Of a DNA stretch of 64,000 nt, positions 1-8,095 are shown one piece after another. The position numbers and the translations under genes were made by a program. The stretch spans positions 25,703 to 89,702 of the forward strand of contig NZ_LQPE01000158.1 of NCBI RefSeq assembly GCF_002101735.1, written 5' to 3'. Position 1 is the first letter of the stretch. Every line of letters begins with the position of its first letter. The notes under the pieces are model-generated. The model searched no databases. It was not told the origin of the DNA and saw only the letters and a list, made by a program, of their open reading frames with translations. The stretch comes from Mycobacterium kyorinense (GTDB taxonomy: Bacteria; Actinomycetota; Actinomycetes; Mycobacteriales; Mycobacteriaceae).

Positions 1-838
1 ACGGATGGAAACTCGGCTTGTAGTACGCACCGATGACCCGCACGAACTCGAACGGCCCGGGCACCAAACCCCGCCGCGCCGCGTCGAAATAGTCCCGCCA
101 CCGCGGCTTGGTTCCCGGCGGCAGATGCGGGTCGACCGAGTACATGAACCGCACGCCGCGTGCGAACAGCCACAGCATCGCCGGCGTCACCAGCAGCTGG
201 GTGCGCACCTGGCGCCAGTAGCCGGCCCGCAGGTGCTTCATGGTGTCGAAGGCGACCGCTTTGTGTTCGACTTCTTCCGCGCCGTGCCAGCGCAGCAGAT
301 CCAGCATCACCGGGTCGGCACCGAGGTCGTCGAGCTGCGGTGTGTCGAGAATCCATTCACCGAGGATCGCGGTGTAGTGCTCGAGCGCGGCCACGATCGA
401 CACCTGCTCTGCCAACCAGCTCTGCCGTCGTCGCCGGCTCCACCAGGGCCGGTCCCCGATGAGCTTGTCGAACATCCAGCCGATCTGGCTGGTGAACGGC
501 GTCAGATCGACGCCCTTGGCGGTGAGGTGGTCGGCCACACCGGCGTGCGCCTGGGAATGCATGGCCTCCTGGCTGATGAAGCCCTGCACGTCCAGCCGCA
601 GTTGGTCGTCCTTGATCAGCGGCAGCGCCCTTTTGAAGACGTCGACGATCCACTCCTCGCCCGCCGGCAGCAGCAGATGCAGGACGTTGCAGAAGTGGGT
701 GGCGAAGACCTCGTTGGGCACGTAGTAGAACGGCAGCTTCGCCCAGTCGAAGTCGACGTCGCGCGCCTGCAGGACGATTCGCTCGTGATCGAGCGTCTCG
801 TCGTGCGGGCCCGCTGCCTGGTCATCGACGGTGAACAT
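1..838 (-). CDS. PF10118-like putative metal-dependent hydrolase / ferritin-like diiron protein, 3' truncated by window edge
   Basis: Reads from ATG at 838 to the left edge without a stop, about 279 residues. The protein looks like the mycobacterial 'predicted metal-dependent hydrolase' family (PF10118). Four carboxylate/histidine elements are visible in order: GEEWIVDVFK, QEAMHSQAH, ALEHYTAI and GAEEVEHKA. Two of them are ExxH motifs, the spacing expected for a four-helix ferritin-like diiron site, so the hydrolase label may be a misnomer; that is inference. The start lies only 18 bases after the stop of the FAAL-ACP-reductase gene, so the two are probably co-transcribed, suggesting this protein acts on the acyl product. 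The C-terminus is not visible. Confidence 0.75.
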   Translation of the reverse strand, partial: MFTVDDQAAGPHDETLDHERIVLQARDVDFDWAKLPFYYVPNEVFATHFCNVLHLLLPAGEEWIVDVFKRALPLIKDDQLRLDVQGFISQEAMHSQAHAGVADHLTAKGVDLTPFTSQIGWMFDKLIGDRPWWSRRRRQSWLAEQVSIVAALEHYTAILGEWILDTPQLDDLGADPVMLDLLRWHGAEEVEHKAVAFDTMKHLRAGYWRQVRTQLLVTPAMLWLFARGVRFMYSVDPHLPPGTKPRWRDYFDAARRGLVPGPFEFVRVIGAYYKPSFHP

Positions 839-856
839 CGTTAACTCCCAGTCTAG

Positions 857-3800
857 TTACGCGCTGCACCGCGCCTCGCTTTCCGCCTCGGTGATCAGGC
901 GCTCGCGGCGCAGGAACCGGACGAGGTCGTCGACCGTGTCGGCCAGCGCGGGCTCGCGGCGATGGACCTTGGCCAGCGAGCGCGCCTGCCGGTACTGGCT
1001 GTTGTCGTAGCGCTTGTCCCGCATGGCCTGGATCTTGCTCGCCGACCGGGTGAGGAAGTCGACCAGCGGGTAGAGCGGATCGCCCGGCGTGCACCGGTGG
1101 TTCACCTCGTCGGTGAACGACGGGATGTCCAGGTAGTCGAAGCGGTAGCCGTGGCGTTCCGATAACAGCCGGGTGATGTCGGTGAGGTTGTAGTAGTCGT
1201 CGGCGGTCAGGTTGAAGACCGTGCCCGCCTCGGCCGGAAGGCCCATCAGCGAGACGATGTGATCCGCGATCAGGTCCGCCGGCAGCAGGCTGATCTGGTT
1301 GCGGGCATCCACGGCCAAACCGTGCTCGATCATGAACGCGGTGAGCCGCACCAGGATGTCGTCCTGGCTGCCGAAACCCGCATGGGTGGGCGAGATCAGC
1401 GACGGCCGGTAGATGCGGACGTCGAGTCCCTGCTGCTGCGCTGACAGCACCAGCTGCTCGGCGACCCACTTGGTCTGCGAGTAGCCGAAGTCCAGGCCGC
1501 TCATCTCCTCGTTCGCGTAGTCTTCGCCGACCACCGGCATGGTGCTCCAGCCGTAGATGAAGGTGCTGGAGACCAGGTGGAAGGTCTTCCGGTGCGTGGT
1601 CATGGCTAGCCGCAGCAGCTCGTGCGTGCCGCCCACGTTGGTGGGCCGCAGGGCGTCGTAGGTCCGGACGTAGTTGACCAGGGCGCCGTTGTGCACGATG
1701 GCGTCGATGCTCTCGGCCAGCTGCTGGAACGCCGCTTCACCGATGCCCAGGTTCGGCTCGGCGAGATCGCCGCAGATCACCCGCACCCGGGCGCGGACCT
1801 GGGCTTCCAGGCCGGGGGACCACAGGTGGGCCTGCCGCAGCCCGGCAACGATCCGGTCCAGGCCGTGCGCCGCATCGGTGGCCCGTACCAAGGCGTGCAC
1901 GGTGTAGGACGTCTGCGCAAGCAGGCTGCTGACCAGGAACGGCCCGAGGAATCCGGTGGCGCCGGTCAGCAGGATGTCGGTCGGCACGCCGTCGCGCGCC
2001 GGCGGCAGCGCCGGCAGCGGCAGTTGCGCGTCGGCGCGCATCTGTCGCGTCTCGTATTCCTCGTACTCGGCGGCAATCTGGTCCAGCGTCTGCCGCAAGG
2101 TCTGGAGCGGCAGCTCGGCCCCCTCGCCGAACTGCCGCATGAGCCGGAAGAACTCGGCAACCGTCAGCCGCTGCAGCAGCCGCGTGTTGACCTCTTTGGC
2201 CAACTCGCCGGCGCCGTGCTCTCTCAGCAAGGCCTGCAGGTCGGTGTGGAGCTCCGCCAGGGCCAGCGAGTCGATGCCCAGGTCGGCGAACGAGCAGTCC
2301 TCCTGACCGGTCAGGTCGTAGCTCTCGATGAGGTAGCGGAACCGGTCCAGCGGACCCGCGCCGGCTCCCGGCGCTTCGGGCGCCTGGTGGGTGTGGGTCG
2401 CCAGCGCGGGCAGCTTGCCGTCCAGCCACAGCTGACGGGTGTGCGCGCGCCGGATCTTCCCCGACGTAGTCTTGGGAATGCTGCGCGGCGGTGAGAACAC
2501 GATGGTCTGCGGGTCGATGTGGCAGTGCCTGCGGATCGCCCGCGCCAGCATCCTGGCATCCGGCAGCGCGTCCTTGTCGCGCACCTCGGCGACCACGACC
2601 AGCGCTTCCTGGTCATCGCGCTCGACCGAGAAGGCGGCGACGCAGCCGCCCCGGACCTGTGCGGCCGAGCGTTCCACGACGGCCTCGACGTCCGACGGGT
2701 AGCAGTTGACGCCGCGCACGATGATCAGGTCCTTGCGCCGGCCGCAGACGAACAGCTCGCCTTCGTAGAGGAAGCCGAGATCGCCGGTGCGCAGATAGGT
2801 GTGGTCGTCGTCGCCGACGATGCGGGCTTCGAAGGTCTCCGCGCTCAGCTCGGGACGCCGCCAGTAGCCGCCGCCCTTGGACGCGCCGTCCACCCAGACC
2901 TCGCCGATCCGGCCCTCGCCCAAGTCCTGTCGCGATTGCGGGTCGACGATGCGGATCACGTTTCCGGCGACGGCCTTGCCGGAGCTCACCAGCGGGGTCT
3001 GGTTGTTGTTCTCGGGCACGGCCTTTTCGACCCGCACCGCATTCTGTTCCAGCGCCCGCTTGTTCACAGTCACGGTTTGGCGCCCCTTGAGCGTCACTCC
3101 CAGAGTGTTTTCGGCCAGGCCGTAAGCACCGGTCAGCGCGTCGGGTCGCAGACCGTAGGGCGCGAAGCGCTCCCGGAAACGTGCGAAGGTCTTGTCCCGC
3201 AACGGTTCTGCGCCGACCACGATGCTGTCCAGGCTGCTCAGGTCGATGCCGGCAAGTTCGGAGTTGGGAAGCTTGTCCTCCCGCAGGCAGTACTCGAGGC
3301 CGAAATTCGGCGCCGGTGTGTGGGTGCCGCGGACCTCGCTGATCAGCCGCAGCCAGGCTGACGGCCGCTGGAGAAAGTCGGCGGGCGACATCCCGTGCGT
3401 GGTCCCGCCGAGCACCACGATGAACAAATAGGCGGAGATCAAACCCATGTCGTGGTGCTGCGGCAGCCAGCTGACCGCGATTTCCTTGCCGGCGAACGCC
3501 GAAGCGTTGGCGATGACGTTGGCGTGGCTGACGATCACGCCCTTGGGGTCGCTGGTGGAACCGGAGGTGTACTGCAGGAAGAGCACCGGACCCGGGGTGT
3601 CCGCGACGGCAGCGCCGCCGAAGTCCTGGGTGGCATCCGTGGCGAACCAGGGCAGGTCCGGCAGCTGCGCGACGTCGGCCCAGGGCAGCCCGCCGTGCTG
3701 GTTGCCCAAGAGCGAGCGGAAGTCGTATTCGAGCTGCTTGGTCGACAGCACGGCCTTGGCCTGGCAGTCCCGCGCGATGAAGCTGAGCTTGGCCAGCCCC

Positions 3801-4096
3801 GCTTCAAACGACATCGGCAGGGGAGGGCTGACCGGAACAGCGATCACCCCGAGGCGAGCGCAGGCATAGAAGGCCGCGACCATCTCCAGGCCCGGCGGGT
3901 AGACCAGCAGCGCCCGGTCTCCCGGCCGCAGGCCGGCCTCCGCGGAAAGGTAAGCGGCCAGCTCGCGCGTCCGCTCGGCGAAGCTCTGGTACGTGTAGTG
4001 CTCGAGCTCGCGCCCCTCGATGTCGACGAAGCGGTAGAGGGTCTGGTCCGGCTGCTGCGCTTCCCACTTCTCGAGGTAATCGATAAGCGTCTCCAT
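857..4096 (-). CDS. FAAL-ACP-thioester reductase (fatty acyl-AMP ligase fused to carrier and reductase domains)
   Basis: 1,079 residues with three domains. Residues ~1-575 are an AMP-binding ligase with YTSGSTSDPKG and the FAAL-type SWLPQHHDMGL. Residues ~580-670 are an acyl carrier with the 4'-phosphopantetheine serine in DLGIDSL (Ser ~610). Residues ~700-1,079 are an NAD(P)H thioester reductase of the NAD_binding_4 type with GATGFLG (~712) and YSQTKW (~872). By family knowledge it should adenylate a fatty acid, load it on its own carrier and release it reductively as aldehyde or alcohol. It differs from FadD9-type carboxylic acid reductases in its FAAL-like ligase. The ATG at 4096 is followed downstream, after 18 bases, by the PF10118 gene. 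The substrate is unknown. Confidence 0.9.
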   Translation of the reverse strand: METLIDYLEKWEAQQPDQTLYRFVDIEGRELEHYTYQSFAERTRELAAYLSAEAGLRPGDRALLVYPPGLEMVAAFYACARLGVIAVPVSPPLPMSFEAGLAKLSFIARDCQAKAVLSTKQLEYDFRSLLGNQHGGLPWADVAQLPDLPWFATDATQDFGGAAVADTPGPVLFLQYTSGSTSDPKGVIVSHANVIANASAFAGKEIAVSWLPQHHDMGLISAYLFIVVLGGTTHGMSPADFLQRPSAWLRLISEVRGTHTPAPNFGLEYCLREDKLPNSELAGIDLSSLDSIVVGAEPLRDKTFARFRERFAPYGLRPDALTGAYGLAENTLGVTLKGRQTVTVNKRALEQNAVRVEKAVPENNNQTPLVSSGKAVAGNVIRIVDPQSRQDLGEGRIGEVWVDGASKGGGYWRRPELSAETFEARIVGDDDHTYLRTGDLGFLYEGELFVCGRRKDLIIVRGVNCYPSDVEAVVERSAAQVRGGCVAAFSVERDDQEALVVVAEVRDKDALPDARMLARAIRRHCHIDPQTIVFSPPRSIPKTTSGKIRRAHTRQLWLDGKLPALATHTHQAPEAPGAGAGPLDRFRYLIESYDLTGQEDCSFADLGIDSLALAELHTDLQALLREHGAGELAKEVNTRLLQRLTVAEFFRLMRQFGEGAELPLQTLRQTLDQIAAEYEEYETRQMRADAQLPLPALPPARDGVPTDILLTGATGFLGPFLVSSLLAQTSYTVHALVRATDAAHGLDRIVAGLRQAHLWSPGLEAQVRARVRVICGDLAEPNLGIGEAAFQQLAESIDAIVHNGALVNYVRTYDALRPTNVGGTHELLRLAMTTHRKTFHLVSSTFIYGWSTMPVVGEDYANEEMSGLDFGYSQTKWVAEQLVLSAQQQGLDVRIYRPSLISPTHAGFGSQDDILVRLTAFMIEHGLAVDARNQISLLPADLIADHIVSLMGLPAEAGTVFNLTADDYYNLTDITRLLSERHGYRFDYLDIPSFTDEVNHRCTPGDPLYPLVDFLTRSASKIQAMRDKRYDNSQYRQARSLAKVHRREPALADTVDDLVRFLRRERLITEAESEARCSA

Positions 4097-4140
4097 CTTC
4101 AGGAGTCACTCTCCCTTCCAGGCTTAACTGCAATCAATAG

Positions 4141-4251
4141 AACAACTTCTCAACGCTTGGATACAGCCGATCGTAGCGCCGCTAAGCAGTGCCTGGCAAA
4201 GGCTAACCGGGCTTTTTCGGCGCTATACACCGAACTCACAACAACTTCTCA
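4141..4251. repeat. 12-base direct repeat AACAACTTCTCA, two copies 99 bp apart
   Basis: Identical copies at 4141-4152 and 4240-4251, upstream of the FAAL-ACP-reductase start at 4096. The position suits binding sites for an unidentified regulator of that operon; this role is inferred only from location. Confidence 0.4.
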
Positions 4252-4344
4252 GCTTCGGCGAAATAGGGCGGCATTTACCGGCGGCGTGTCGGTGTGTTTC
4301 TGCTCACGTAAATCGACACGAAATCGCCTTAATTGATCCGCAGA

Positions 4345-4708
4345 TACTGTGGTCAGTAGCTCAGTAGATCATAAATGCCCAGGCTGCAGGCTCGCAATAT
4401 GACAATACGCTGATACTGCGGTACTGAATCGCTACTTTCCGTAACCCCTGATATTTCTAATCTCTTTCGTCGGCCGACAGCACCGGCCGACCTATTGTTG
4501 ACGCACAGTCGATACAAATTCGTCAGCGTTGGTCCATATCGCGGGCTACCATATGGCCCTCAAAGGCGAAATCTCAGCAAACATCCTTAGCCGCTGCGGA
4601 AAGGCGGTGACCCCTTGCGCCGTCGTGAGCCCGTCGCCACCGCGAGGCCCTGGATGCGTCGACCCGGCGCACTACAGAAGTCATAATGTACTGAGATACG
4701 GACTACTG
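4345..4708. promoter_or_regulatory. Cluster of TACTG/CAGTA pentamers upstream of the RHH gene
   Basis: TACTG occurs at 4345, 4414, 4422, 4689 and 4704, and the inverse CAGTA at 4354 and 4362. Several share longer context (GATACTGtGG and GATACTGcGG). The last two copies lie within 45 bases of the RHH gene start. Ribbon-helix-helix proteins often bind short iterated sites and autoregulate, so this is a candidate operator or centromere-like array. Confidence 0.35.
4469..4491. terminator. Inverted repeat GTCGGCCG-N7-CGGCCGAC
   Basis: Perfect 8-bp arms at 4469-4476 and 4484-4491 around ACAGCAC. It could form a stable hairpin. It lacks a T-run, as is usual in mycobacteria, and no gene ends immediately beside it, so it may instead be an operator. 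Confidence 0.3.
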
Positions 4709-4733
4709 ACATACGTCGCCGAAGGAGGCCCAG

Positions 4734-5018
4734 ATGAGCGGTGCCGACCGTATCAAAGGTGGCGTCACCCCCGCGGTCGCGGCGGCGCCGACCGAACCCT
4801 TCGCCATCGGCCGGACACGCGCCAGCCGCACCCGACGGACAGTCGATCTTTCACCCGCTCAGCACCGGGCCCTCGACATCTGGCAGCGAGAAGCCGCCGA
4901 CCGCCTCGGGCTCGCCCGTGTCACCGGGCAAGAAGTGCTGGTCGCGCTCGTCGACCAACTGCTGAGTGACCCCAAGCTCTCGACGCAGATCATCCGCACC
5001 ATCCGCGCTCGGCGCTGA
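4734..5018 (+). CDS. Small ribbon-helix-helix-like DNA-binding protein
   Basis: 94 residues. A basic, Ala-rich N-terminus (~1-35) precedes RRTVDLSPAQHRALDIWQ and two predicted helices (~35-90), the layout of ribbon-helix-helix proteins, including small actinobacterial partition/accessory types. A strong GAAGGAGG ribosome binding site precedes the ATG. It stands alone, convergent with the lipid-kinase gene 9 bases downstream. The exact function is not recognised; an autoregulator or partition-like protein is inferred from the iterated sites upstream. Confidence 0.65.
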   Translation: MSGADRIKGGVTPAVAAAPTEPFAIGRTRASRTRRTVDLSPAQHRALDIWQREAADRLGLARVTGQEVLVALVDQLLSDPKLSTQIIRTIRARR

Positions 5019-5027
5019 ACGGCGCGG

Positions 5028-6026
5028 CTATCGGTGCGCTACAGGCGCGACGCGGATGCGCGGCCCGGCGCGGGCCACCAGCCGGACAATCCCGTCGAAG
5101 CGCTCGCCGTCGATAATCGGCGACAGCGGCTCGTCGTCGGCCTCGATGATCATCTCTTTGCCGTTGACGTCGCGGACCCCACTGCCGCGCAGCCTGCCGT
5201 AGGTGAGCGCTGCGGGAAGCTGCGCGACGATGCTCGAGGGCCTGATCTCGCCGGCCTGGAAATGCAGTGCGCCGGGTTCGGATGCCCGCGGGAAGAGCCG
5301 GAACGGCCCGCCGATGCGGAGGTCGATCGCGCCGGCGTGCAGCACCCGGTGCGTCCGGGTCGGGACCTCCTCGCCGTCGATGACGACGCGGGCATGCGTC
5401 GGCGTGAACAGGTGAGCCGCCCAGTTTTCCCTGTCCATGTGGCCGGGAGCCACCTTGTTGGTGATGTAGTCGCCGAACGTGCGGCCGATCACGCGCGCGA
5501 CGGCCGCACGGCCGTGATCGGGGTTGGCGTAGTACTTGTCGTAGAACCGGTTGCCCACGCCGCCGGCGGCCATCCCGAAGCACAGCCGGTGAAACGGCGC
5601 GCCATCCGCGGTTGCCCCGTCGAGTTCCAAAGTGTCGAGCGACATTTCGGGCGGAAACTGATCTTTCTCGGCGGCGGCGGCCAGTCTGCGAACGATCGCG
5701 TCGGCGCGCCCGCGCACTCCCGCCTTGCGTGCGACGGCGTTGACACTGCCGCCATTGGTGGGCACGAATGCCGGCCAGTGTGCCGGATCGCTGACACAGT
5801 GCTGCATTTCGTTCACCAACCAGTGCAGGGCGCCGTCGCCGCCGTCACCAACCAGGTGGGTGATCCGTGGATGGAGCTCCTCGATGACCTTGCGGAGCTC
5901 CTCGATCGACGCGGTTTCGTGCACCTCGCCCCACGGGCCGACGATGCGGCGTAGCTCTGCGCTGCGATCTGTCCGCGCAGCCAGGTTCTTGCGTGCGCGC
6001 GGGTTGACGATGACGCCCAGATACAT
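5028..6026 (-). CDS. Diacylglycerol/sphingolipid kinase-like protein
   Basis: 332 residues from the ATG at 6026 (MYLGVIVNPRARKN), chosen because LGVIVNPRARKN is the usual first strand of the DAGK catalytic fold. Longer in-frame starts at 6182 or 6263 would add a low-complexity leader, and the last would overlap the divergent SDR gene. The nucleotide-binding motif reads GDGGDGALHWLVNEM: the family's GGDGT is GGDGA here. Proteins of this fold phosphorylate lipid hydroxyls at the membrane face. The Thr-to-Ala change means ATP dependence or activity should not be assumed. Confidence 0.75.
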   Translation of the reverse strand: MYLGVIVNPRARKNLAARTDRSAELRRIVGPWGEVHETASIEELRKVIEELHPRITHLVGDGGDGALHWLVNEMQHCVSDPAHWPAFVPTNGGSVNAVARKAGVRGRADAIVRRLAAAAEKDQFPPEMSLDTLELDGATADGAPFHRLCFGMAAGGVGNRFYDKYYANPDHGRAAVARVIGRTFGDYITNKVAPGHMDRENWAAHLFTPTHARVVIDGEEVPTRTHRVLHAGAIDLRIGGPFRLFPRASEPGALHFQAGEIRPSSIVAQLPAALTYGRLRGSGVRDVNGKEMIIEADDEPLSPIIDGERFDGIVRLVARAGPRIRVAPVAHR

Positions 6027-6186
6027 GCGGGCGGGTGCGTCGCGTCCCAAATGAATACTCCTCGGGGCGGGGGACTGGGGCGCAGGCGGATCCGCGCGCC
6101 ATCCCAGGACGATACCTGCGGCGTCGTTTTCGCCGGCCAATCGGCTGACCAGCGGCGGTACTCCACGCACATGCGGACTCATTACT

Positions 6187-7065
6187 GTGTCTGCCATGCC
6201 TGGTTGGACCGCAGCAGACCTGCCCTCGTTCGCCGGACGCACAGTCGTCGTCACGGGCGCCAACGCAGGGCTGGGCGAGGTGACCGCCCGCGAGTTGGCC
6301 CGCGTCGGCGCTCACGTCGTCCTCGCGGTGCGCAACACCGGCAAGGGTGAGGCCGCCGCGTCGCGCATGACCGGAGACGTCGAGGTGCGTCGGCTCGACT
6401 TGGAAGATCTGTCGTCGGTGCGCGCGTTCGCCGACGGTGTGGACGCGGTCGACGTCCTGGTCAACAACGCCGGGATCATGGCCGTCGACCACGCGCTGAC
6501 CGTCGACGGCTTCGAGCGCCACATCGGCACCAACCACCTCGGCCACTTCGCGCTGACCAACCTGCTGTTGCCCAGGCTCACAGACCGGGTGGTGACGGTG
6601 TCGTCATTGATGCACATGTTCGGCTACATCAGCCTCAAAGACCTGAACTGGCAGTCCCGGCCGTATTCGCGGTGGTTGGCCTACAGCCAGTCGAAGCTGG
6701 CCAACCTGCTGTTCACCAGCGAATTGCAGCGGCGCCTGGAGACCGCCGGTGCTTCGCTGCGCGCGCTTGCGGCCCACCCGGGCTGGTCGCACACCAACTT
6801 GCAAGGCCAGTCCGGACGCACCGTGAGCGACGCGGTGGTGCTCGCCGTCGACCGGGTGGTGTCCACCGATGCCGACTTCGGCGCCCGGCAGACGTTGTAC
6901 GCGGTGTCGCAGGATCTGCCCGGCGACACGTACATCGGCCCGCGGTTCGCGTTTTACGGTCCGAGCCAGCCGACCTGGCGCAACTGGCCGGCGAAGCGGG
7001 CGAGCACCGCCCCCGCGCTGTGGGAGTTGTCCGAGCGGCTGACAGACACCAAGTTTCCGCTCTGA
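6187..7065 (+). CDS. Short-chain dehydrogenase/reductase (retinol dehydrogenase/WWOX-like)
   Basis: 292 residues with the classical SDR pattern: TGANAGLG cofactor motif (~23-30), LVNNAGI and the catalytic YSQSKLAN (Tyr-x3-Lys). It should oxidise or reduce an alcohol/carbonyl pair with NAD(P). Start is GTG at 6187; the ATG at 6196 (MPGWTAADLP) is equally plausible because neither has a clear ribosome binding site. It is transcribed away from the lipid-kinase gene. The substrate is unknown. Confidence 0.88.
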   Translation: MSAMPGWTAADLPSFAGRTVVVTGANAGLGEVTARELARVGAHVVLAVRNTGKGEAAASRMTGDVEVRRLDLEDLSSVRAFADGVDAVDVLVNNAGIMAVDHALTVDGFERHIGTNHLGHFALTNLLLPRLTDRVVTVSSLMHMFGYISLKDLNWQSRPYSRWLAYSQSKLANLLFTSELQRRLETAGASLRALAAHPGWSHTNLQGQSGRTVSDAVVLAVDRVVSTDADFGARQTLYAVSQDLPGDTYIGPRFAFYGPSQPTWRNWPAKRASTAPALWELSERLTDTKFPL

Positions 7066-7177
7066 GGCTGCGCAGATTTCGCGGTTTCGCCGCGAAGCTC
7101 GCCGAGCACACTGTGAGCACTAGAGTCACGGCGGAAGGAACACGGCTTCCGGGCGCGGACGTCGGCAAGGAGGTCAG

Positions 7178-8095
7178 ATGTCGAATACGGATATCGCGGG
7201 GTTTCTTGCGCTCTGCGCCGCGCTGGCCGCCGCGATCGGCAGTGTGGTCCGGCAGCGGATCGCGCAGCAGATCACCGACGAGCCGGTCGGCCATCTGGCG
7301 CTGTTCGGGATGTTGGTGCGCGACGGACGGTGGTGGCTCGGTGGTATCGGGGACGTCGCCAGTTACTGCCTGCTTGCCGCCGCGCTCGACAAGGGCTCGG
7401 TCATGTTGGTCACCGCGCTGCAGGTGACGGTATTGCTGTTCGCCTTGCCCATCTATGCCCGAGTGGCCCGTCATCGGATCACCCGACGGGAGTGGATGTG
7501 GGCGATATTCCTGGCCGCAGCCCTGGCGCTGCTCGTCACGGTCGGTGATCCGACCGCCGGACAGTCGCGCGGCTCGCTGGAGATCTGGATCGTCGTGGCG
7601 TTGGTGATGGGCCCGGCGTTGGCGTTGTGTGTGCTGGGCGCCCGGATCTGGTCGGATCGTCCGGCCGCCGCGGTGCTGCTGGCGGCGGTGTCGGGTTCGG
7701 CGTTGGCGCTGTTCGCGGTGCTGACCAAGGGAATTGTCGACGTGCTCGAACACGGGGCCGGCGCCCTGCTGCGTACACCGGAGCTGTACGCGTGGATCTT
7801 GGCGGCGCTCGTCGGAATGATCTTCCAGCAGTCGGCGTTTCGCGCCGGCGCGCTGACCGCTTCCCTTCCGACGATCACCGTGGCCAAGCCGGTGGTGGCC
7901 ACGGCGCTGGGGATCATCGTGCTCAAGGAGACGCTGGAAGCCGATGGGCCGGAATGGTTCCTGCTGGTGGCGGCGGCGGTGATGGTGATCGTCGCGACCG
8001 TCGGACTTGCGCGCGGCGAGGCCGCCACCATGACTGCCGGCGCCGGGCACGACGCGAAGATCGCCGACCAGCCGACACGCTTCAGCGCTCCGTAG
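7178..8095 (+). CDS. DMT-superfamily (EamA-like) membrane transporter
   Basis: 305 residues with about ten hydrophobic segments in two halves, as in drug/metabolite transporters; the second half has GALTASLPTITVAKPVVATALG, typical of the EamA repeat. A good AAGGAGG site precedes the ATG by 5 bases. The 3' end overlaps the convergent pucR-type gene by 14 bases. The transported molecule cannot be read from sequence. Confidence 0.8.
   Translation: MSNTDIAGFLALCAALAAAIGSVVRQRIAQQITDEPVGHLALFGMLVRDGRWWLGGIGDVASYCLLAAALDKGSVMLVTALQVTVLLFALPIYARVARHRITRREWMWAIFLAAALALLVTVGDPTAGQSRGSLEIWIVVALVMGPALALCVLGARIWSDRPAAAVLLAAVSGSALALFAVLTKGIVDVLEHGAGALLRTPELYAWILAALVGMIFQQSAFRAGALTASLPTITVAKPVVATALGIIVLKETLEADGPEWFLLVAAAVMVIVATVGLARGEAATMTAGAGHDAKIADQPTRFSAP

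Larger units (their letters stand above)
4097..4733. other. 637-bp intergenic region, relatively AT-rich, with repeats
   Basis: No convincing gene is seen. The region separates the leftward FAAL operon from the rightward ribbon-helix-helix gene and is visibly more AT-rich than its flanks. It contains a 12-base direct repeat (4141 and 4240), a GC-rich inverted repeat (4469-4491) and a cluster of TACTG pentamers (4345-4708), listed separately. Promoters for both divergent genes must lie here. Confidence 0.6.

Noticed and set aside
4529..4969. Open frame across the gap and the RHH gene
   Set aside because: No ribosome binding site, Arg/Pro-rich translation, and it conflicts with the better-supported frame starting at 4734.
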